This document shows, in pieces, positions 13,801 to 28,800 of a stretch of 64,000 bases of DNA. Numbering within the stretch: the first letter of the stretch is position 1; each line of letters starts with the position of its first letter. Origin of the DNA: Phoronis australis. Lineage: Eukaryota > Phoronida > Phoronidae. The position numbers and the translations under genes were made by a program. The notes under the pieces were generated by a model, which saw only the letters and a program-made list of their open reading frames with translations, searched no databases and was not told the DNA's origin. The stretch spans positions 188,001 through 252,000 of the forward strand of contig NMRA01000349.1 in the NCBI GenBank assembly GCA_002633005.1, read 5' to 3'.

Positions 13801-16800
13801 CTGAGGAAAAGTCGCGGTGCTTTTCTGAGGTCGGCGATGTCCATTCTCCCCGTTTCCAAATATGTAACTTTCTAACGCACCTTACTTTCTGAACTGACAT
13901 GTAATGGCTTTCCACACATATAAGCTGTCAATCTCGTATTGATTTACTAAATGCTCCTGAATTGCCATCACAACATTCTAAAGAGGTAATAGGCAATTGC
14001 AGTCTTGAGACAGTCTCATTTAATTCTCTGCCTATGTGTGCAAGACTTAAGTGTTGGTAACTAAATGCTATTGAGTCATGTCAGATTGCCAAGACGTATA
14101 ATTGGTTTACGTGTGTGTGTGTAGTGGGCTATGAGTTGATTAAATCGTGCATGTTACTATGTGGGAACAACGAGTCAATATCCAGCTGTTTTTTGAGACC
14201 CATGGGAATTGTTACAGGCGACTGGTGGTGATCAAATAGACATGGTTGTGATCTGCCTTCTGTTAGAATGTCAAGCCACAATTATTTTTAGCAACAGTGG
14301 TATTTTACTGAAGAAATGAACGAGGAACTAATAATGCTAAGAGGTTAATTTCAATGATGAAAAATATAATCAACTTACTACTTCTCAATTAGCTGCACCG
14401 AATAAAAGTCGCTCAAAGGACGACTCCGACAACTTTACAAGAATTACACTGTTGGATATTGGCGGAATTTTTCTAAATTGCTGTGCAACCGCATTTAAAA
14501 ATTGAACAGAAGAGAAAGAAACGATGTCAGAATTCCAAGTAGGCTTTAGAAAAACGTATTCCAGTATTATTCCAATATTTTTGTTGTGCACACATTAATA
14601 ACTAACTGTTATTTTAGAGACTGGCAGATTTTACTGTCTCTTTGTAGATTTCAAGAAAACCTTTGTCTTTGTCAGGAGATGTGGCTTTAAAATATTAGCT
14701 GAAAATGCATGGAATGTTAGGTGAAATGTATAAAAGTGTTAAATCCTGTTGTGGTTCCTTGAACTGAGACGGAGAAAATGCTGAGTATTTTGTTTGTTAG
14801 GAGGTCATCAGGTGTGGGAATTTTCCCCGTTTTTATTTTCGTCTTTATCAGCTCATCTTGAGCATGAACTACAAGCAACACGAGGTGTATCCATGCCTCT
14901 TTTAAATATATGTGCTGTCTTCTGTATGTTGATAATTTAGTAATTAACTTACACAGCATTTAATGTGCAAAGATCCATAATCTTGAAATATGTTGTAGAA
15001 AGTTTGTCATTAATATGACCAAAACAAAAGTCTTATTATTTCAAAAAGGCGACTATAAGTACCTTGGTATACACTTAACTGTTAAGACCGTGTGGACGAA
15101 GACGCAAAAAAGTTTGCCAAACCAAGCATTATTGAAAATTCAGGCAAAACACAAAAGAATTTTGGAAGTGCAGCATCTAATGAAAAACTCATTAATGCCG
15201 TGTTGACAGCAAACAAGTTAATAGCAAAAAGATTTTTCATAGTCTCTGGTAGAGATATGTGAAGCAGTTCACTTACTCTGAGACTGCAAGCTATCTGTTT
15301 GACGTAACCCTTATCAACCAGTGACGGGTTGTTTTCTGATGTTTTTTTCGCCCAGGAAGAAGTGATTTTGCATCCACAAGTAGTTCCTAGGGGGCTCTTT
15401 CAGAAAAAGGTGGTGTTTTTTTTTAAACTTGTATAGCCAACCACAGTGGTCTCATTCACGTGTGAGCTTTAAATGTTGTGCTGTGCATGAGATTAGAAAA
15501 CTCCTTTGGTGATTTGTCACTACCAAGTTTGCAATTTCCGTTGACTTTTCTTTATTGTAGATGATACAGTAAAAACTATGACTGTTTTGAAATACTGGTC
15601 ATAGACTTGAAATCCCATTGTCGTCAGTCTGGCTTCAATAAGAGCAGTCTGGCAACGCCTGCTATAGACTTGAACAATCTTAACGGTCCTTTTTAGGAAC
15701 CAAATTTAGACAATGGTGATATCATGGCCCCTCTACCAAATGTATTTGCCCAGTGCTAGGCATGCAAAATGATCCCAAAAGTCAGATGAGAGCTTTTTCA
15801 ATCTTTTTTTTCCGAAAGTCCCCATAGGAAATCTCTGGTAAAAGACCCAAGAAGTTTTATTGTATATAAGCCCTACTATCTTTTAAATCATCATTCCTTT
15901 TAAAAAAATAACAATTTATTCGAAATATCAAGGTCAGTGATCTTGTTTTTTTTTAATTTTCGAATGATCGAAACACTTACAGGAGTTTATTTATCACAAA
16001 ATCTCTACTCTCCTTGTCACGTGCCTGTGTTAGTGAATTGCAGGTAGTTTCCTTTGTTACTTACAGGAATCCAGTGTCCTCACAGAGGGGCAGTCTTTTC
16101 TTATCACTGGAGGCACAGTAACTATAGTTACGAAGTGGGTGATAAAGAGGCATGTAATGTCTTCTTTGTCTGGGAAATGTTGAGACCACTCTTAAAAGGT
16201 TTGACTTTGGTTCTCATGATTATTTGTAATTTTCTGCTTTCATTGTTATAGCAAAAAACTCTTTGTGCACAAAACGTATTTTATTGATTTTGACGGTCTG
16301 TTATCTGTAAACAGTGTGTAAAGTTTCATACTGAGGTATGAACGTGCTCAAACTGCATTTATTTGATAACACACTTTAAGGCGCAATGTAGCATTTTTTT
16401 CAAAGAAACTTCACATGGTTGCCAATAGGTAGGAATGGGAAGCCATACAAGTGTTCTGTAAACTCATTAAACTGATCTCTTTATATCATTGTTATCTGAC
16501 AGACGTGTTTAACTTAATAAATTCGTTTTATCCTGCAGGAATTCCCATGTACATCATTCCAGACAATGTCATTTACGACCCCGTGCTGTTGAGTAAATTT
16601 ATAGCGAGTCATCGGATCACACGCATGCTGTTCACCCCTTCACTGTTTGAAGCCATGCTGGAGTCTGGTGACAGGGAGATGGACATCAAGACCAACCTCA
16701 AATCACTGAGGTATCGGAATTAGATGAGATTACATGGCGATTACAGTATCAGGAAAGAGCTGTGATAATTGCAGCTTAGTGCCATGAAGGCATGGGGATT

Positions 16801-19800
16801 AGTACATTTGTAGCAATGATTGGATTGACTGAGAAAAGACTGAATTGAGACATGGTCTTACTCTAATCCTGAGTAACCTGTGTTGAATCATCCGTAATCT
16901 TAGGCAGGGAATGGGAACGATTCAGTCACTGGACATCTAGATTTTCGCTCTGATCTTCTGTATCCCATTTTCTGAATTGTGGGTGTTTGACATGTGATAA
17001 AAAATACCAGATCTTTACCGCATCAAAAATATCCTGTATACTGATTTATATCCAACTTTACAGTGATTTTTGTGCAGGATGAAATAAAATTGCTGCTGTA
17101 ATTAACGTGTTGCACTGTTGCGGATGGTTCTGATTTTTTTATAATCTCGGTTATTTTCTTGTCATTTAGCGTATGCTGTGGAGTGCGACAGCAGAATTTT
17201 TCACCAGGCCAACTACAGAGTCTGTTAAATGAGAAGGAATCTGAGATTTGAGTTGTTATCCTCCACACAGTTACTTGTAAAAACTAATAAAATCTCACGT
17301 GTGCTAAAGCATATTCCTTGAGAATACATAAATAACTGCTACTTACTGTGATAATTGCTATCAACTATTTCTAGAATATAATGCTCTCATAATTACATGG
17401 CTAAATCTTTATCCTGTAATTGTGAAGCCGGTGCATAAAAACATATGTCTTAAGCTTAAAGTCACTTTCATGAAATAGGTCCCAGGCAAATTATTGGTCA
17501 CATGTTTTGTCTTGTAGGCATGTAATCTTTTGTGGCGAAGTGGTAACAACATCTCTACTGGAAAGATCCATCAAACAGTTACCTTGGATAGAGTTCATCA
17601 ACCTCTACAGTATATCTGAGGCTCATGATGTAGCGGCGACTAACTTGAACCTCTACTACTCGAATAACAAGGTGAGTGTTGTCACTCGAAGTGGTTGTGT
17701 TTCTTAATGATGTATGTACATGCTCCTAACTATGCAGGAACTAAACGGCAGTGCTATTTTAACAGCATCTATGCTAAACAAAGCGCAGTAGTATTCAGTG
17801 ACAACTTGTAAATGTGAAAACAAAAAAATTCTGCAAAATAGGTGACATTTGCACTAATGACGTACCTCGTAGCTTTATAATATATAGCCCTCATCATGCA
17901 GTGTGATTCCCAACACCACATCACGATACTTACTGAACACGGTTGAGTGATTTACAGCAGATCCCTTTAGACAATCACAAAACTTGTTCTTAAAAACATT
18001 TGGCAATTTTCAACCAACATCATATTCACATCCTTGCTATATGTTGTGTTTCTAATGGACCAAGCAATTACAGAGATAAGGAGTTAGTGTGAAAATTCTA
18101 CTTTAAAGACGAATTGTTCATCCATCCTTTCTGTACGAGTTTTAGTCTATTGCTTTGTCTCAGTGTGACTCATAGTGACATTTTTTGTTGCAGGATTCAT
18201 TCAAGACTCGAAAGTTTTGTCCAGTTGGCAAGGTGCTGGATGGAGTGTACGTAGTGATCCTGGATGACACTAAGAACGTTCTACCTGTGGGTGCCCCAGG
18301 GGAGGTAGGAAGTATGTCAGCTGCACAAAAATGTCAGTACGGACCAACTTGTTCAGCATGGTTTTAAGCAATTGCAAACTGTCAGTTCTTTCTAATGCCG
18401 TGCTTGCTGTTCCTTTCAAAGCAGTTCGTATCTATGGTACTAGTGTTCTGAGCCAGTTCTGTTCTCGCTTTTATAGATTTTCATTGGAGGACCAACTCTG
18501 GCGTTTGGTTATTTAAAAAGACCTCAGTTAACAGAAGAGCGGTTCATCAAACGTCCCGCAGGTGTCCCCGAGAAGTACGGTGAGCGCCTGTACAAGAGTG
18601 GAGACTGGGGGTACCTGTTGGGGGACGGTAGTCTAGAGATTTGTGGCCGCTGCGACTCCATGGTCAAAATTAGGGGCTACTCCATTGAAATTCAGGTAAT
18701 CAGTTTATGGATGGTGTCCCATTGTTGTGTATAGGGTGGTGCAGCGTTGAACCACCCACAAGACCACATATGGAGTTTTGTAAAATTTGAACAAAAATTA
18801 TCACTAAAATCATCATTCTCAAAGCTAACTGTATTGATACAAATATTTGTTTTTGTTGATGGCAGTTGTGCGGTATAATATTTTTTTTTCAATGTTTTGC
18901 CTTACTGTGTTCTAAATTGAAGAAACTTTATCCTATCTGCTTGAAGCTCAGCAGAACAGTCTGTGGTGAAAGAGGCCCTCAGTTGACGTATAGTTAGTTT
19001 ATGGCCCCCTTAACATTAGGACCGACCTGTGACATATCTGCTGAAATATGTTGTCCATTTTTTCAAAAAAGCAATGTTGAGTTCATCATGTTTTGTTGTA
19101 CATAATTGTCCATGTCAGACATTTCCGTTTTAAAATTACTGCATTCAGTAAACTTTAATTGCTTTAAGTTGTCTTCTTGGTCCTATTCTATTAGGCCATT
19201 GAAGCTGCCCTGTTGGAGATGCCCATGGTGAATTCGGGTGTGGTCCTGGTGTGTGGAGCGGAGGGGGAAGACAAGTACCTGGTTGCCTACATCGTGCCTG
19301 AGGGGCAGACAACTAAGAAGGAAGTGAGAGCGGCGCTTAAAAGACGGCTGCCATTCTACATGGTGCCATCTTGTTTTGTGTTTCTCACCAGGTAAATGAT
19401 TGCAGGGTGTCAAGTTTCCTATCTTTTCCTTAAAGTTTGTATTTTTCCTATTTTTTGAGAGTCTCCTATTTTCTCCTACTTTTCTGTTATATCATATCTT
19501 TTCCTTTTTTCACTCATGGTGAGTCCCAATAAAAGGGCAAGAGTAAACTGTTGTTTCTCACAGCTTACATTTTACTCCCTTGTGCTGAAATTAATAGATG
19601 CAGCTTAGTTAGGCGAACTTGCTTCTTTGAGCTTGAAACACATTGCAGGAAAGTGTGGGTCTTTCTTTATTTTTTGGCTCTCTATAGTTTAGAGATAAAT
19701 ATATTGAGTTCCGGTTCGACCTCCATCTACGCTGTTGTTTCCACATGATGGAGCTACTGTTGCCTCAAGGATGTTTGAGAGCCTGAAAGAGCATGTCATC

Positions 19801-22800
19801 TCCATGGGCAGGCTAACATAGGTGAGAGCTGGTCCTTAAATGTTAAGACAAAAATCTTTCAAAACCTACAAGAATTTATTAAGACAGAACACAGCACTTT
19901 TGGTGGATTCTTGGACTTGGGAGGTTACATTCTTCATAATGTCCATAATGGTTTTGGCAAAGGTTTGGCAAATTGTGGTAAAGGAGATTGGTCAGCTTTG
20001 CTTCGATATTCATGCTTTGTTCAACTATAGTGCTGCGCCTGGGGAAGACCACCAAGATCTTCAAATAAAGATGGAAAGCGTTCACTTACTCTTCAACAAC
20101 ATACAGAAGTAAGGTGGCTGAGTTTGGAAGTGCCATCAAGAGAATCCTTGAACAGTGAGATTGTGTCTGCAGTTATGTTGAGGATCTAGGAAAGAACGAG
20201 AGGACTGAGCCAAAAAGTTCAAGCTACAAAAGAGAGACTTGCATTTTATCAAGTGACACAGACAGGAAGCTAGAATACAGCGTCAGTGTTTAAGCAATGT
20301 TGCCTCTGTTGTCTCTGTCCCCTACAATGCATCTGATTGAGGAGCATGTGTGCAGCACACTGTTAAAGCTGATAAGACGGTGCATGAAAAGTAGCGAGCA
20401 AAATTGTACTGGAGCAGACTTGGGCGCTGTACAAGTAAAGAACTTGAAGGATCGGTTTTCATATGAGAAACTGGTCATTGGTGAGAGTACACGAACGGAG
20501 CTAGAGAAACTACTGAAGCGTGTGCCTGAGATGAAGTAAAACCCTGTTAGGAGTGCGCTTTTCCTTCATTGTTTCCATACAGTACCTCCAGAGCCGCTTG
20601 CCACTTCACTACACACTGCAGAGGAATTTTAGCTGCATGAGTCCCCTTGAGTTGGCGAAAACAAGAGCTCTGTGGCAGCTATCCAAGGAGTGACGAGGGA
20701 GGTGCAATGTCTCTGGTGGTTGATGAATGGAGCTGTATCAGTGTGATGGGGATATTCCACCGTTTGATTTCAGTGCCGCAGTTGAAGATTTCTGGATCAG
20801 TCTTTTTTTACTGAGTGGTGTGGACGGAAGAGTTAGATGTGAATTGCTCCCATCAATAGTGAAAGCTAGCATCGTCCTCGCCCAAACTAATTCCAAGTCG
20901 GAAGGAAGTCTGTCTATTAATTTCCTCATGCTTTCTAAAGATCCAGCCAGTGTGGGTGAAGAAACCATGGTAGGTCTTCGCAGTGTGAAGGAAGTTACTT
21001 GGTTTTATGATCCTGTGGATTGCAAGTATGAGAGAATTCCAGTGACGAAAGGACTTCAGATTGGCCTACAAATATGCACATTCAAATTATCAGGGACGAC
21101 TAGAAGAACTGAAGAGAGACAAGAACAGGAGCAAGGAAATTTGAACAGGAGATGGCACAGAAACGGCAGGAAAAGTTGAACGTGCGGAAACACTTTTTGA
21201 GTCAGAAGCCGATCTCGCTTAAGAAGAAGAAGATGTCTTTGGAGAGTTGAAGGCTGAAGATAAGCACATGTCAGAGGCTAATGTGAAACTCAGAGAAACA
21301 TTATCTTGTTGATCATCTTTCTCCAAGCATTAACCGCTGCATCCATGATGCTGGACACTGCAACAGCAAACTTGATGAACTGAGTAAATGCATTGATGAA
21401 ATGTGTGGAAAACAAATTTAAAGCATTTTGAAAGCAAAGCACATATTAAGCTCCTTGAAAAAACTATATGTCCGGTGGTCCAGTCTCTGCAAAGAAATCC
21501 AAGAAAGCATAGACTGTGTGCCCAAGTTTGCTGAGAACATTAATTTGTTGAGTGTAACTTACAAACTACATAATTATGTCTACATGTTCCATATGTGGAC
21601 TGATTTATAGAATATAGTTGTTTTATGGTTTGAAACTGATTTGTTTTTTGTGTGTTTTGTGCAAAGACAACAAGGTAAAGATGCTCCTGTTGTGTCTTGA
21701 TTTTTTCCTCTTTTTTCTATTCTTTTACAGAAAAATTTCTATTTTTTATTTTTTCAAGGCCTCATGTTACTTGACACCCTGTGATTGGTCAAGTGCATGG
21801 TTGACTAACTGTCAAAATGGTGATGTGATTACCTCCCAGTTTCATTTAGACCTAGCATCCACATTTTGGAAGACTGCCTATGTATAAGACCTTTTTTGTA
21901 GTCATTAACGCGTGTTCATAATTATCATATATTTTCTTATCAAATACATATATGGTAAACTTTATGCGTTTCATATGGGTGTATTATTAGCGGAGGTTGA
22001 TGCACTGTGAAAATACTTAATTGGTGCAGCAGTGTCAGCTTATAACACACAAAACTATAAAAATGCAATGTATAGTAACTTAACCAGTTTATAACACATA
22101 TTAAAGATTTGACTCACGTTTCTTTGCTAACTCTGTTATCTTTTCTGTGCAATAATCATGTCACGTGACGGTACAACAACATTTTAGGTTATTGCTCAGA
22201 CACGTGTCACAGTTGCTTCATGAGCGTATCAAAGCGTATAAATTTAAAGTCTCACTGCATACATACATACATATTTGTTAAATTAGGTAGTTGACCTCTA
22301 GCCTGCATTCATATAAACACAACTTACGGTATGTACTGTCCATTTATATGTCCGTTGTTGGTCACTCTGTTTTCATGATGAATGATTCAAAAACTGATCA
22401 GTGCTGTTTCTTTCGTAGTGGACTGTAAGTATTGACCAGTGACGGTAAAAATCGGATTCGGTCGGATCACAAGATTAAATTCATCCTAGTGTGGCTAAAT
22501 CCGACTGCATAAACTACCGCAACCATACCACGGAACTCTGCTAAAGTTAAGCAAAAATATGTCTCTCTGAGGTAGGCGAGTTCTACTGTATTTGTCTTTT
22601 GTTCTCAAAAAGGGAAACTTTGTGCAAGTACACACGGTCCATCATAAAATGGATTTGGCTGCTGAATTTGGATGATAAAATTGCTTGTATCCACGGGTAC
22701 AACGTTTTGGACTTGCTTCAATTAAGTTTAACTTCTGTCTACAGCATCCCAGTGGTTGCAGCCACAGGCAAGCTGGATAAGAAGGCTCTACCACCCCTGT

Positions 22801-22820
22801 CTGCCAGCGACGAGGCAAGC
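7810..22820 (+). CDS. Adenylation (A) domain of the A-T-R-R protein, exons 1-10
   Basis: ANL-superfamily core motifs appear in order. A2 is [15 protein letters not shown] across exons 1-2. A3, the phosphate-binding loop, is [11 protein letters not shown] at residues 162-172. A7 is YKSGDWG and A8 is [17 protein letters not shown] in exon 8. A10 is [10 protein letters not shown], with the catalytic Lys at residue 509. The A5 region reads [11 protein letters not shown], so the usual NxYGPTE is strongly altered although Glu307 is kept. Aligning by eye to gramicidin synthetase A gives pocket residues V203, F204, W207, L246, I276, C278, L302, D310 and V311, plus the invariant Lys. The usual Asp at the first position is Val, as expected when the substrate has no free alpha-amine. 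The alignment is manual and single positions could be off. Confidence 0.88.
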
Positions 22821-25800
22821 AGGGACGCGGAGGGGATGGCGACAACGAAGACTGAGCAAGAGCTGGAGGTGGTCTGGGCGGATGTGCTGCAGCTGAAGTT
22901 TGTGGATATACAGGAGAATTTCTTTGACCTAGGAGGGTGAATATATTGCACACTGAATCAGTTTGTGTCTGTGTTGTAAAACAGGCTGGGTTAATTATCT
23001 TTTTACTGAGATTTGTGGGATATCAGTTGGCTAGCTCCCCCTGTTGGCTGGAAAGTATTAGTGTTTAGTGTTTGGTTTCATTCTGGTTTGTATGACTGAC
23101 CTCCTACATCTCAGTGTAATGTGATGTCTCTGTCAAAGGGTCAATTGTCATTTGATATGAACTTTTTATCTTAAATGATATTTTTGTAATGCCGTGTTTG
23201 GTGAGAAGCCATAAAATTGCTTGAAAGGTAGAAAAGTCCAGGGTCATTTTCGAAAGTTTCTTTTTGCTTAAGGTACATTTTAGAGCTCTGTAATACAGTG
23301 GGTTGTGTTTCCTTGTTTGGTGAATAACTTGGAAATTGACTGGTTGCCTCTGAGGTTTAATTCACCACACTGTAGCCTTGTTTATTCTAGTTTTTGAGTT
23401 CGGTGAATTTATCAGCACCTTGTTGCTGCCGCATCAGTTAAGGCTTAAGTCAGGAGGCCCAACAAAAAGACATATTAACATAGTCACATGTATTCAAGAC
23501 TTTGCTGGGAATATAAGTTTTTTTTCAGGCACTCGTTGCTTGCCGCCAAGCTGTTGTCCCGAGTGAAGGAGCAGTTTGACCTTGACATGACCGTGACAGA
23601 GTTCTTCCAATGTTCCACTATATATTCCATGGCGAGACTCATTGATGGCAAGAGGTCAGGGGTCATGGAACGGCAACGCGATAGTCCCACCCTGAACCTG
23701 ATCAAGGAAGTGGAGAAACATGAACAGTTGCAAGTTAGGTAAAATAACGACTACTTTGAGTTATTACGCTACCTGAAATAATTAATTTTCTTGGAATGGG
23801 CCCTTGGTCTCTAGCAATAATGAACTTTCAGTTTTCCCAAGTCCAGCCATCATTTTTAATCTGAGTAAGGAACTTTTTGAAACCAATTTGAATTATAGTA
23901 AGTTTTTTAATCTTAAGTTTACTATATGATAACTCTTCACATATGTAGTGTACAATTTTAATGATAAGTGAAATTAAATTTCTCAAAGTTCTCCACAAAA
24001 ATAATGATTAAGAAAAATTTTAGTCTACTAATGTGGTTTATGTGGTTGGTATCATAGACGTTGTGGGATTCATTATTTGCATGACAGTCATTGCTGGAAA
24101 AATGACAATTTTAGCCATTATTTTTATGTGAAATAAATATAATTTTTTGCAAAAGGGTTTCACAGAACCTTTAAAACGGGTAGTTTTAGTGAATTATGCT
24201 AGATTGTTTATGTTGCTCCGTGTACTGCAGTATTCTGTATTTCTTTGCAGCGACATGGACATGCAACTGCGGGCTTTCTGGAGGTCATTTAACTTTGGCT
24301 GCAATCGCTGGCACAAAGGCACGGTACTACTGACTGGAGCGACTGGCTTCTTGGGCGCCTTTCTGCTAAGGGATCTGCTCTTACTAACTGAAGTATGAGA
24401 ATGCTTCTATTGTCATTGAACCTATCTCTTCTGTTGTATCCTTTATCTCCACCGAGCAGTGGATCCCCTTATGAAACTAATGACAGTCAGTTGATATTCA
24501 TTCGGTGATTTTAATGAGGTGTGGGTTACTAATTGTCTGAATTGATTAAGAACAAATTAAGCTTTCCGCCAACCAGCATGGGGAAATTGAGCAATAAGGG
24601 TCTCGCTTTAGTAATATACTGACCTAAATGGATGCATTATGGTAATTTGGTACCTTCATTCACCAAGAATCAAACTTAATTTTTTAAATAACGTGAATAT
24701 GAATTGTTAACCCATAAAACTTTATATTTTTAAAATCCTTAATTGATGATCATAGAATCCTATTATGTTCACAGAAGTAATACCCAAATGTTCATGATCA
24801 TGTGACTGCATTTTTCGAAAAAGTATTGATAAAGGTTTCCGAGATTGTTGTTATTTCCACAAACATGGATATTTGGCACAAAACTTGCAAGTTCTGTTTC
24901 GTTATTATATTTGCTGCGAAAGCATTTCTCGGATTTTCTTGCCTTTTTGCCGAGAACTGAAGTGTCAAAAATGGAGACGTTCTGTGAAAAAATGGAAGTT
25001 TTAGTGATGACACACAATCGCTTGGGCTAAAAGGCCTCAAAAGGAAATTATAGACATGCTTTTGTAGGTAATAGATACAAAAAATGAAATTTGAATTTTG
25101 TTGCAAAAATTCATGTTTGTGGAAAATGGGCGATCTTCATGAAAAATCATGTGATTATGAGCATAGCGGTATTACTTGCGTGCGTGTAATAATTCTGTGT
25201 GCTCATCAATGATATCCTTCGTTCTCGTATTAAATAATCTTCTCTCTGACATGCTTTACATCTTGTTGAACTTAAACTCATTGCCTGGCAATTGTTAAAA
25301 AATTGCAAATTTATTGATTTTTGTTCATTTATTTGCTTACTTGGTAAAAACGACATTTGCCTTTCAGACTCATGTATTTTGTGTAGTTCGTGAACTCCCG
25401 GAGGCAGATGGTATTCAACGGTTAAAGGATACTCTCAGACAGTACGGGATACTACCAACAGAGGACTCTGATAATCCACAGCCCAATTCACTGCAGTCGA
25501 TGTTCACCCAGCGTGTTCATACCATAAAAGGTGGCTCGAGTTAATAACTAACCAGGAAAAATGTTAAGATTTGGATAACCAGAGAACATAACACCTTAGA
25601 AATTTCTGAAAATTCTTAATTGTATATATAAAATGAATCTGTTAAAATGTTGAACACCCAGCTCAATTGCATGCCATTTTGAGCTTTGAATTAAGTTAAA
25701 GTTGAAGTGAACCTGCTTTGATGTCAAAAAATTAACTTTAGACTTAAACCATTTACCAGATTGTAAAACTGATGTCAAATAGGTCATTGCTCACAATAGA

Positions 25801-28800
25801 AGTGATTTCTGACCTGGCTTTTAGACCAGGCTAAAGACGTCTGAAATGGCGTTGATATGATCAATTAAGACCCAGCTCAATTTGAAGCTCATCTTTGTGT
25901 TGGGAGCAGTTTTAAAGTGAGCCCACTGTCTGTCAAAAAACTTACTTTTGATTCAGACCAGTCACTTCATCCTCTTTGCCGCCTGTGGGGTACAAGGTAT
26001 CTACAAATTACTTCCATTTCGCCAGATCTTTCCTCATAGTTGTGCCTCTCTGTCAAAGTGAAAACTGCGTCCTCTAGCTTCAGCATAACGGTCCCTGGCC
26101 ACATTGGCCTCCACCGGATAGCTATCCAGCTCAGCGCCACCTTTTAGACGCTAATTTGACTACATTTGATTTTTAGCACCACACTTCCACATTTCCTTCT
26201 GTACATTTGTTTGGAAATACTTTTTGGCCAAAATATGCACTAGATGGGCATGTCATTTGTGTTCCGACTATCGCCTGAAGCTACACAGTTCTTCCCAAGG
26301 TCAGTTTTTAACAGGCAAGGGGTTCATAGCAGCTTAAGGTTAAACATTGTGTACATTCACCAATTGGAACACTTTTAGGCTGTTGACTGGAGGTTTATAA
26401 ACAATTGGAGTATTTCATTTACCAACCATCATCAGAAAATGTCTGAATTTATATATGACAGGATAACACCATGTCACCATTTTAGTTGGGTTTCTCTAAA
26501 AATGAACCTTAGCACCAATTTATAAATGTAGACATCATCAGTTCTGTACCTATGTGTATTATGTTGACGTGGTCTTACTTCAGGTGACGTGTCCTTAGTG
26601 CAATTGGGCCTCAATGAAGATGATTATAAGTATCTGTCTATGGAGGTCGACTTTATCATCCATGCAGCAGCTTATGTCAATCTGATTTACCCATACAAGG
26701 TACGTGAAATTGGTTTTAAAAATCCCTCTTATATTCTGTGACTTATGTTTTTTTTTACAACTAAACATTATGTTTCTTTTCATAAGATTGTTGAGGTCTT
26801 AAACTGTTGAAAGTAAAATGTTACACTTATCTGTCGTGTATTGTGGATTACATTATTTGACCACGGTTACCTTCCACTTCTGTAGGTGCTTGCCATCAAT
26901 GATGTGATCATGAGCAAATCGTATTATGTTTTTAATATTTCATCTTGGATCATACAGTATCTAAAATATTTTTAACTTCCCTGTAGGCATTACACGGTCC
27001 AAATGTTCTTGGTACTGAGAATGTTATCATATTTGCCAGTGCCAACAAGATCAAGCCATTACATTACATAAGGTACGTAGTCAATTTTGATTCTGCTGCA
27101 AGTCATTGTTTCTGTACTTTCTCTGTTTTTAAGTTTTTAGGTATGGAGACATATTTCATCAAACTTGCCCTGTGGAGGCAAATGGAAGATTGAAATCGTT
27201 GGAGTGCTGTAATGAATTTGTTGATATTCTAACAAAAGTGCTTGTCTTTGACTTGTGTAAGCACATTTTTAAGTTGAAAATGATAGACTTGTATATATTT
27301 GCTGTACCATAAGGCTTAGGCAGATGTCACCTTTTTGTTGAGATTTCAAGTGGGTGTAAATTTCTATTTGGTGCAGTACTGACGGTGTGTTTCCCAGCGG
27401 ACTAAGTGAATGCCGGGAAGATGCCAACATGGAGGAGTATGCTGACCAGCTGTGCGATGGATATTCTCAAACCAAATGGGTTGCTGAGCAACTGGCTAAG
27501 AAAGCTGGTGAACGAGGACTTCCTGTGGCTATTTATCGCCTTGGTAATCTTTTTCCACGAGACAAGATGTATATTGTCCGGATTTTGCATTATTTTGAAA
27601 TCTTAGACATGATTAATTTTGATCCAATTTGAAAGCGCGTACTATAGTAATATATGAAATCTTTCTGCTATTTTAAATATCTATGGCAGGATACTTTGCA
27701 GTACTACTAATTTCTGTCATTCACTTCAGGTAACCTATCAGGAGACAGGAAGAGGGCCTTTTGGAATGCCCAAGACATGAATCTACTGGTGCTTCAAGGC
27801 TGTGCCCTGTCAGGGTATGCCCCCGACATTGACTGGCATTTAGAAATGACCCCTGTGGATTTTGTCAGTTCGGCCATTGTTAAGCTGACACAGAAGATAA
27901 TGTTGGCGATGGGCAGAACATTCCATATTGTCAACAGCAAGCCAGTACGAGCTAGGTAATTTTAATTTGTGGTTTCTCAAAAATAAAAACTGTTTCATTT
28001 ATGTTAATTCTCCATATTTTGTAGAAGTGTGCCTCTGTGGAAGTGAATTCACTTCTACCAGCCACGTAAATTGTCTTCACTGAAAATTGTGAAAATCTTA
28101 ACTACAATTGGGTCAAGCTGTATTGTTCTCATTTCAACAAACTCTTAAATATTAGAATCCAGCTACGATCTCATGAACTCCAATTCCGGACCCGAAAATA
28201 CCAAAATCGTGGTACTAATCCACAGATTTGCATCCCGGAACTCCACACATGCACCGAAAAGGCTCCATACATGATGACCAAAGCCCATTCTGAAAGACTA
28301 CTAGATTTCATGGCCATTACTCTAATTCGCAGCTAGAATATAAAAGCGTGCAGTGACTTTGGAATCTGGTGTCTGGAACTTGGTCATTATAAATGGAATA
28401 CTTTTGGTGCCGGTGTTGAGTTTAGGAATGTGAATCTGGGGATTTAGTTGCCGCTGGTCCGGGGCTAGAGTTTAGGATGGTCGTAACTAGAACTTGGAGA
28501 CGCTTACAGCGACGGTGTTTCCTCTCCTTGGTGACGTGATACTAAGTAATTAGCTGAACACTGTCCTGTGGAAAAAATAGAACGAATTACATTAATTGTA
28601 GAAATCTTGTAATTAATTGCAATTGTTTGATTCACATGGTTGTATAATTTGTATCTACATTTGTATCTGTTAGGGGGAGCATTCAAAATGAATAATGTCA
28701 ACCCCTATTTTCATTTAACTTATAAGTAATGCAAATTTCTGATGTAATGACCAGCAAACTGATTTCATTAAATTCATTGACCACGAAAACATGGCTGCAA

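Larger units (their letters stand above)
12449..16066. other. Intron 3 of the A-T-R-R gene
   Basis: A 3.6-kb intron holding the THAP-like remnant and the LINE fragment listed separately. Nothing else in it looks coding or structured. Confidence 0.7.

Noticed and set aside
20727-21179. A 150-codon open frame as a host gene
   Set aside because: It matches the dimerisation end of a hAT-like transposase, is flanked by frame-broken parts of the same protein and has no host splice structure.
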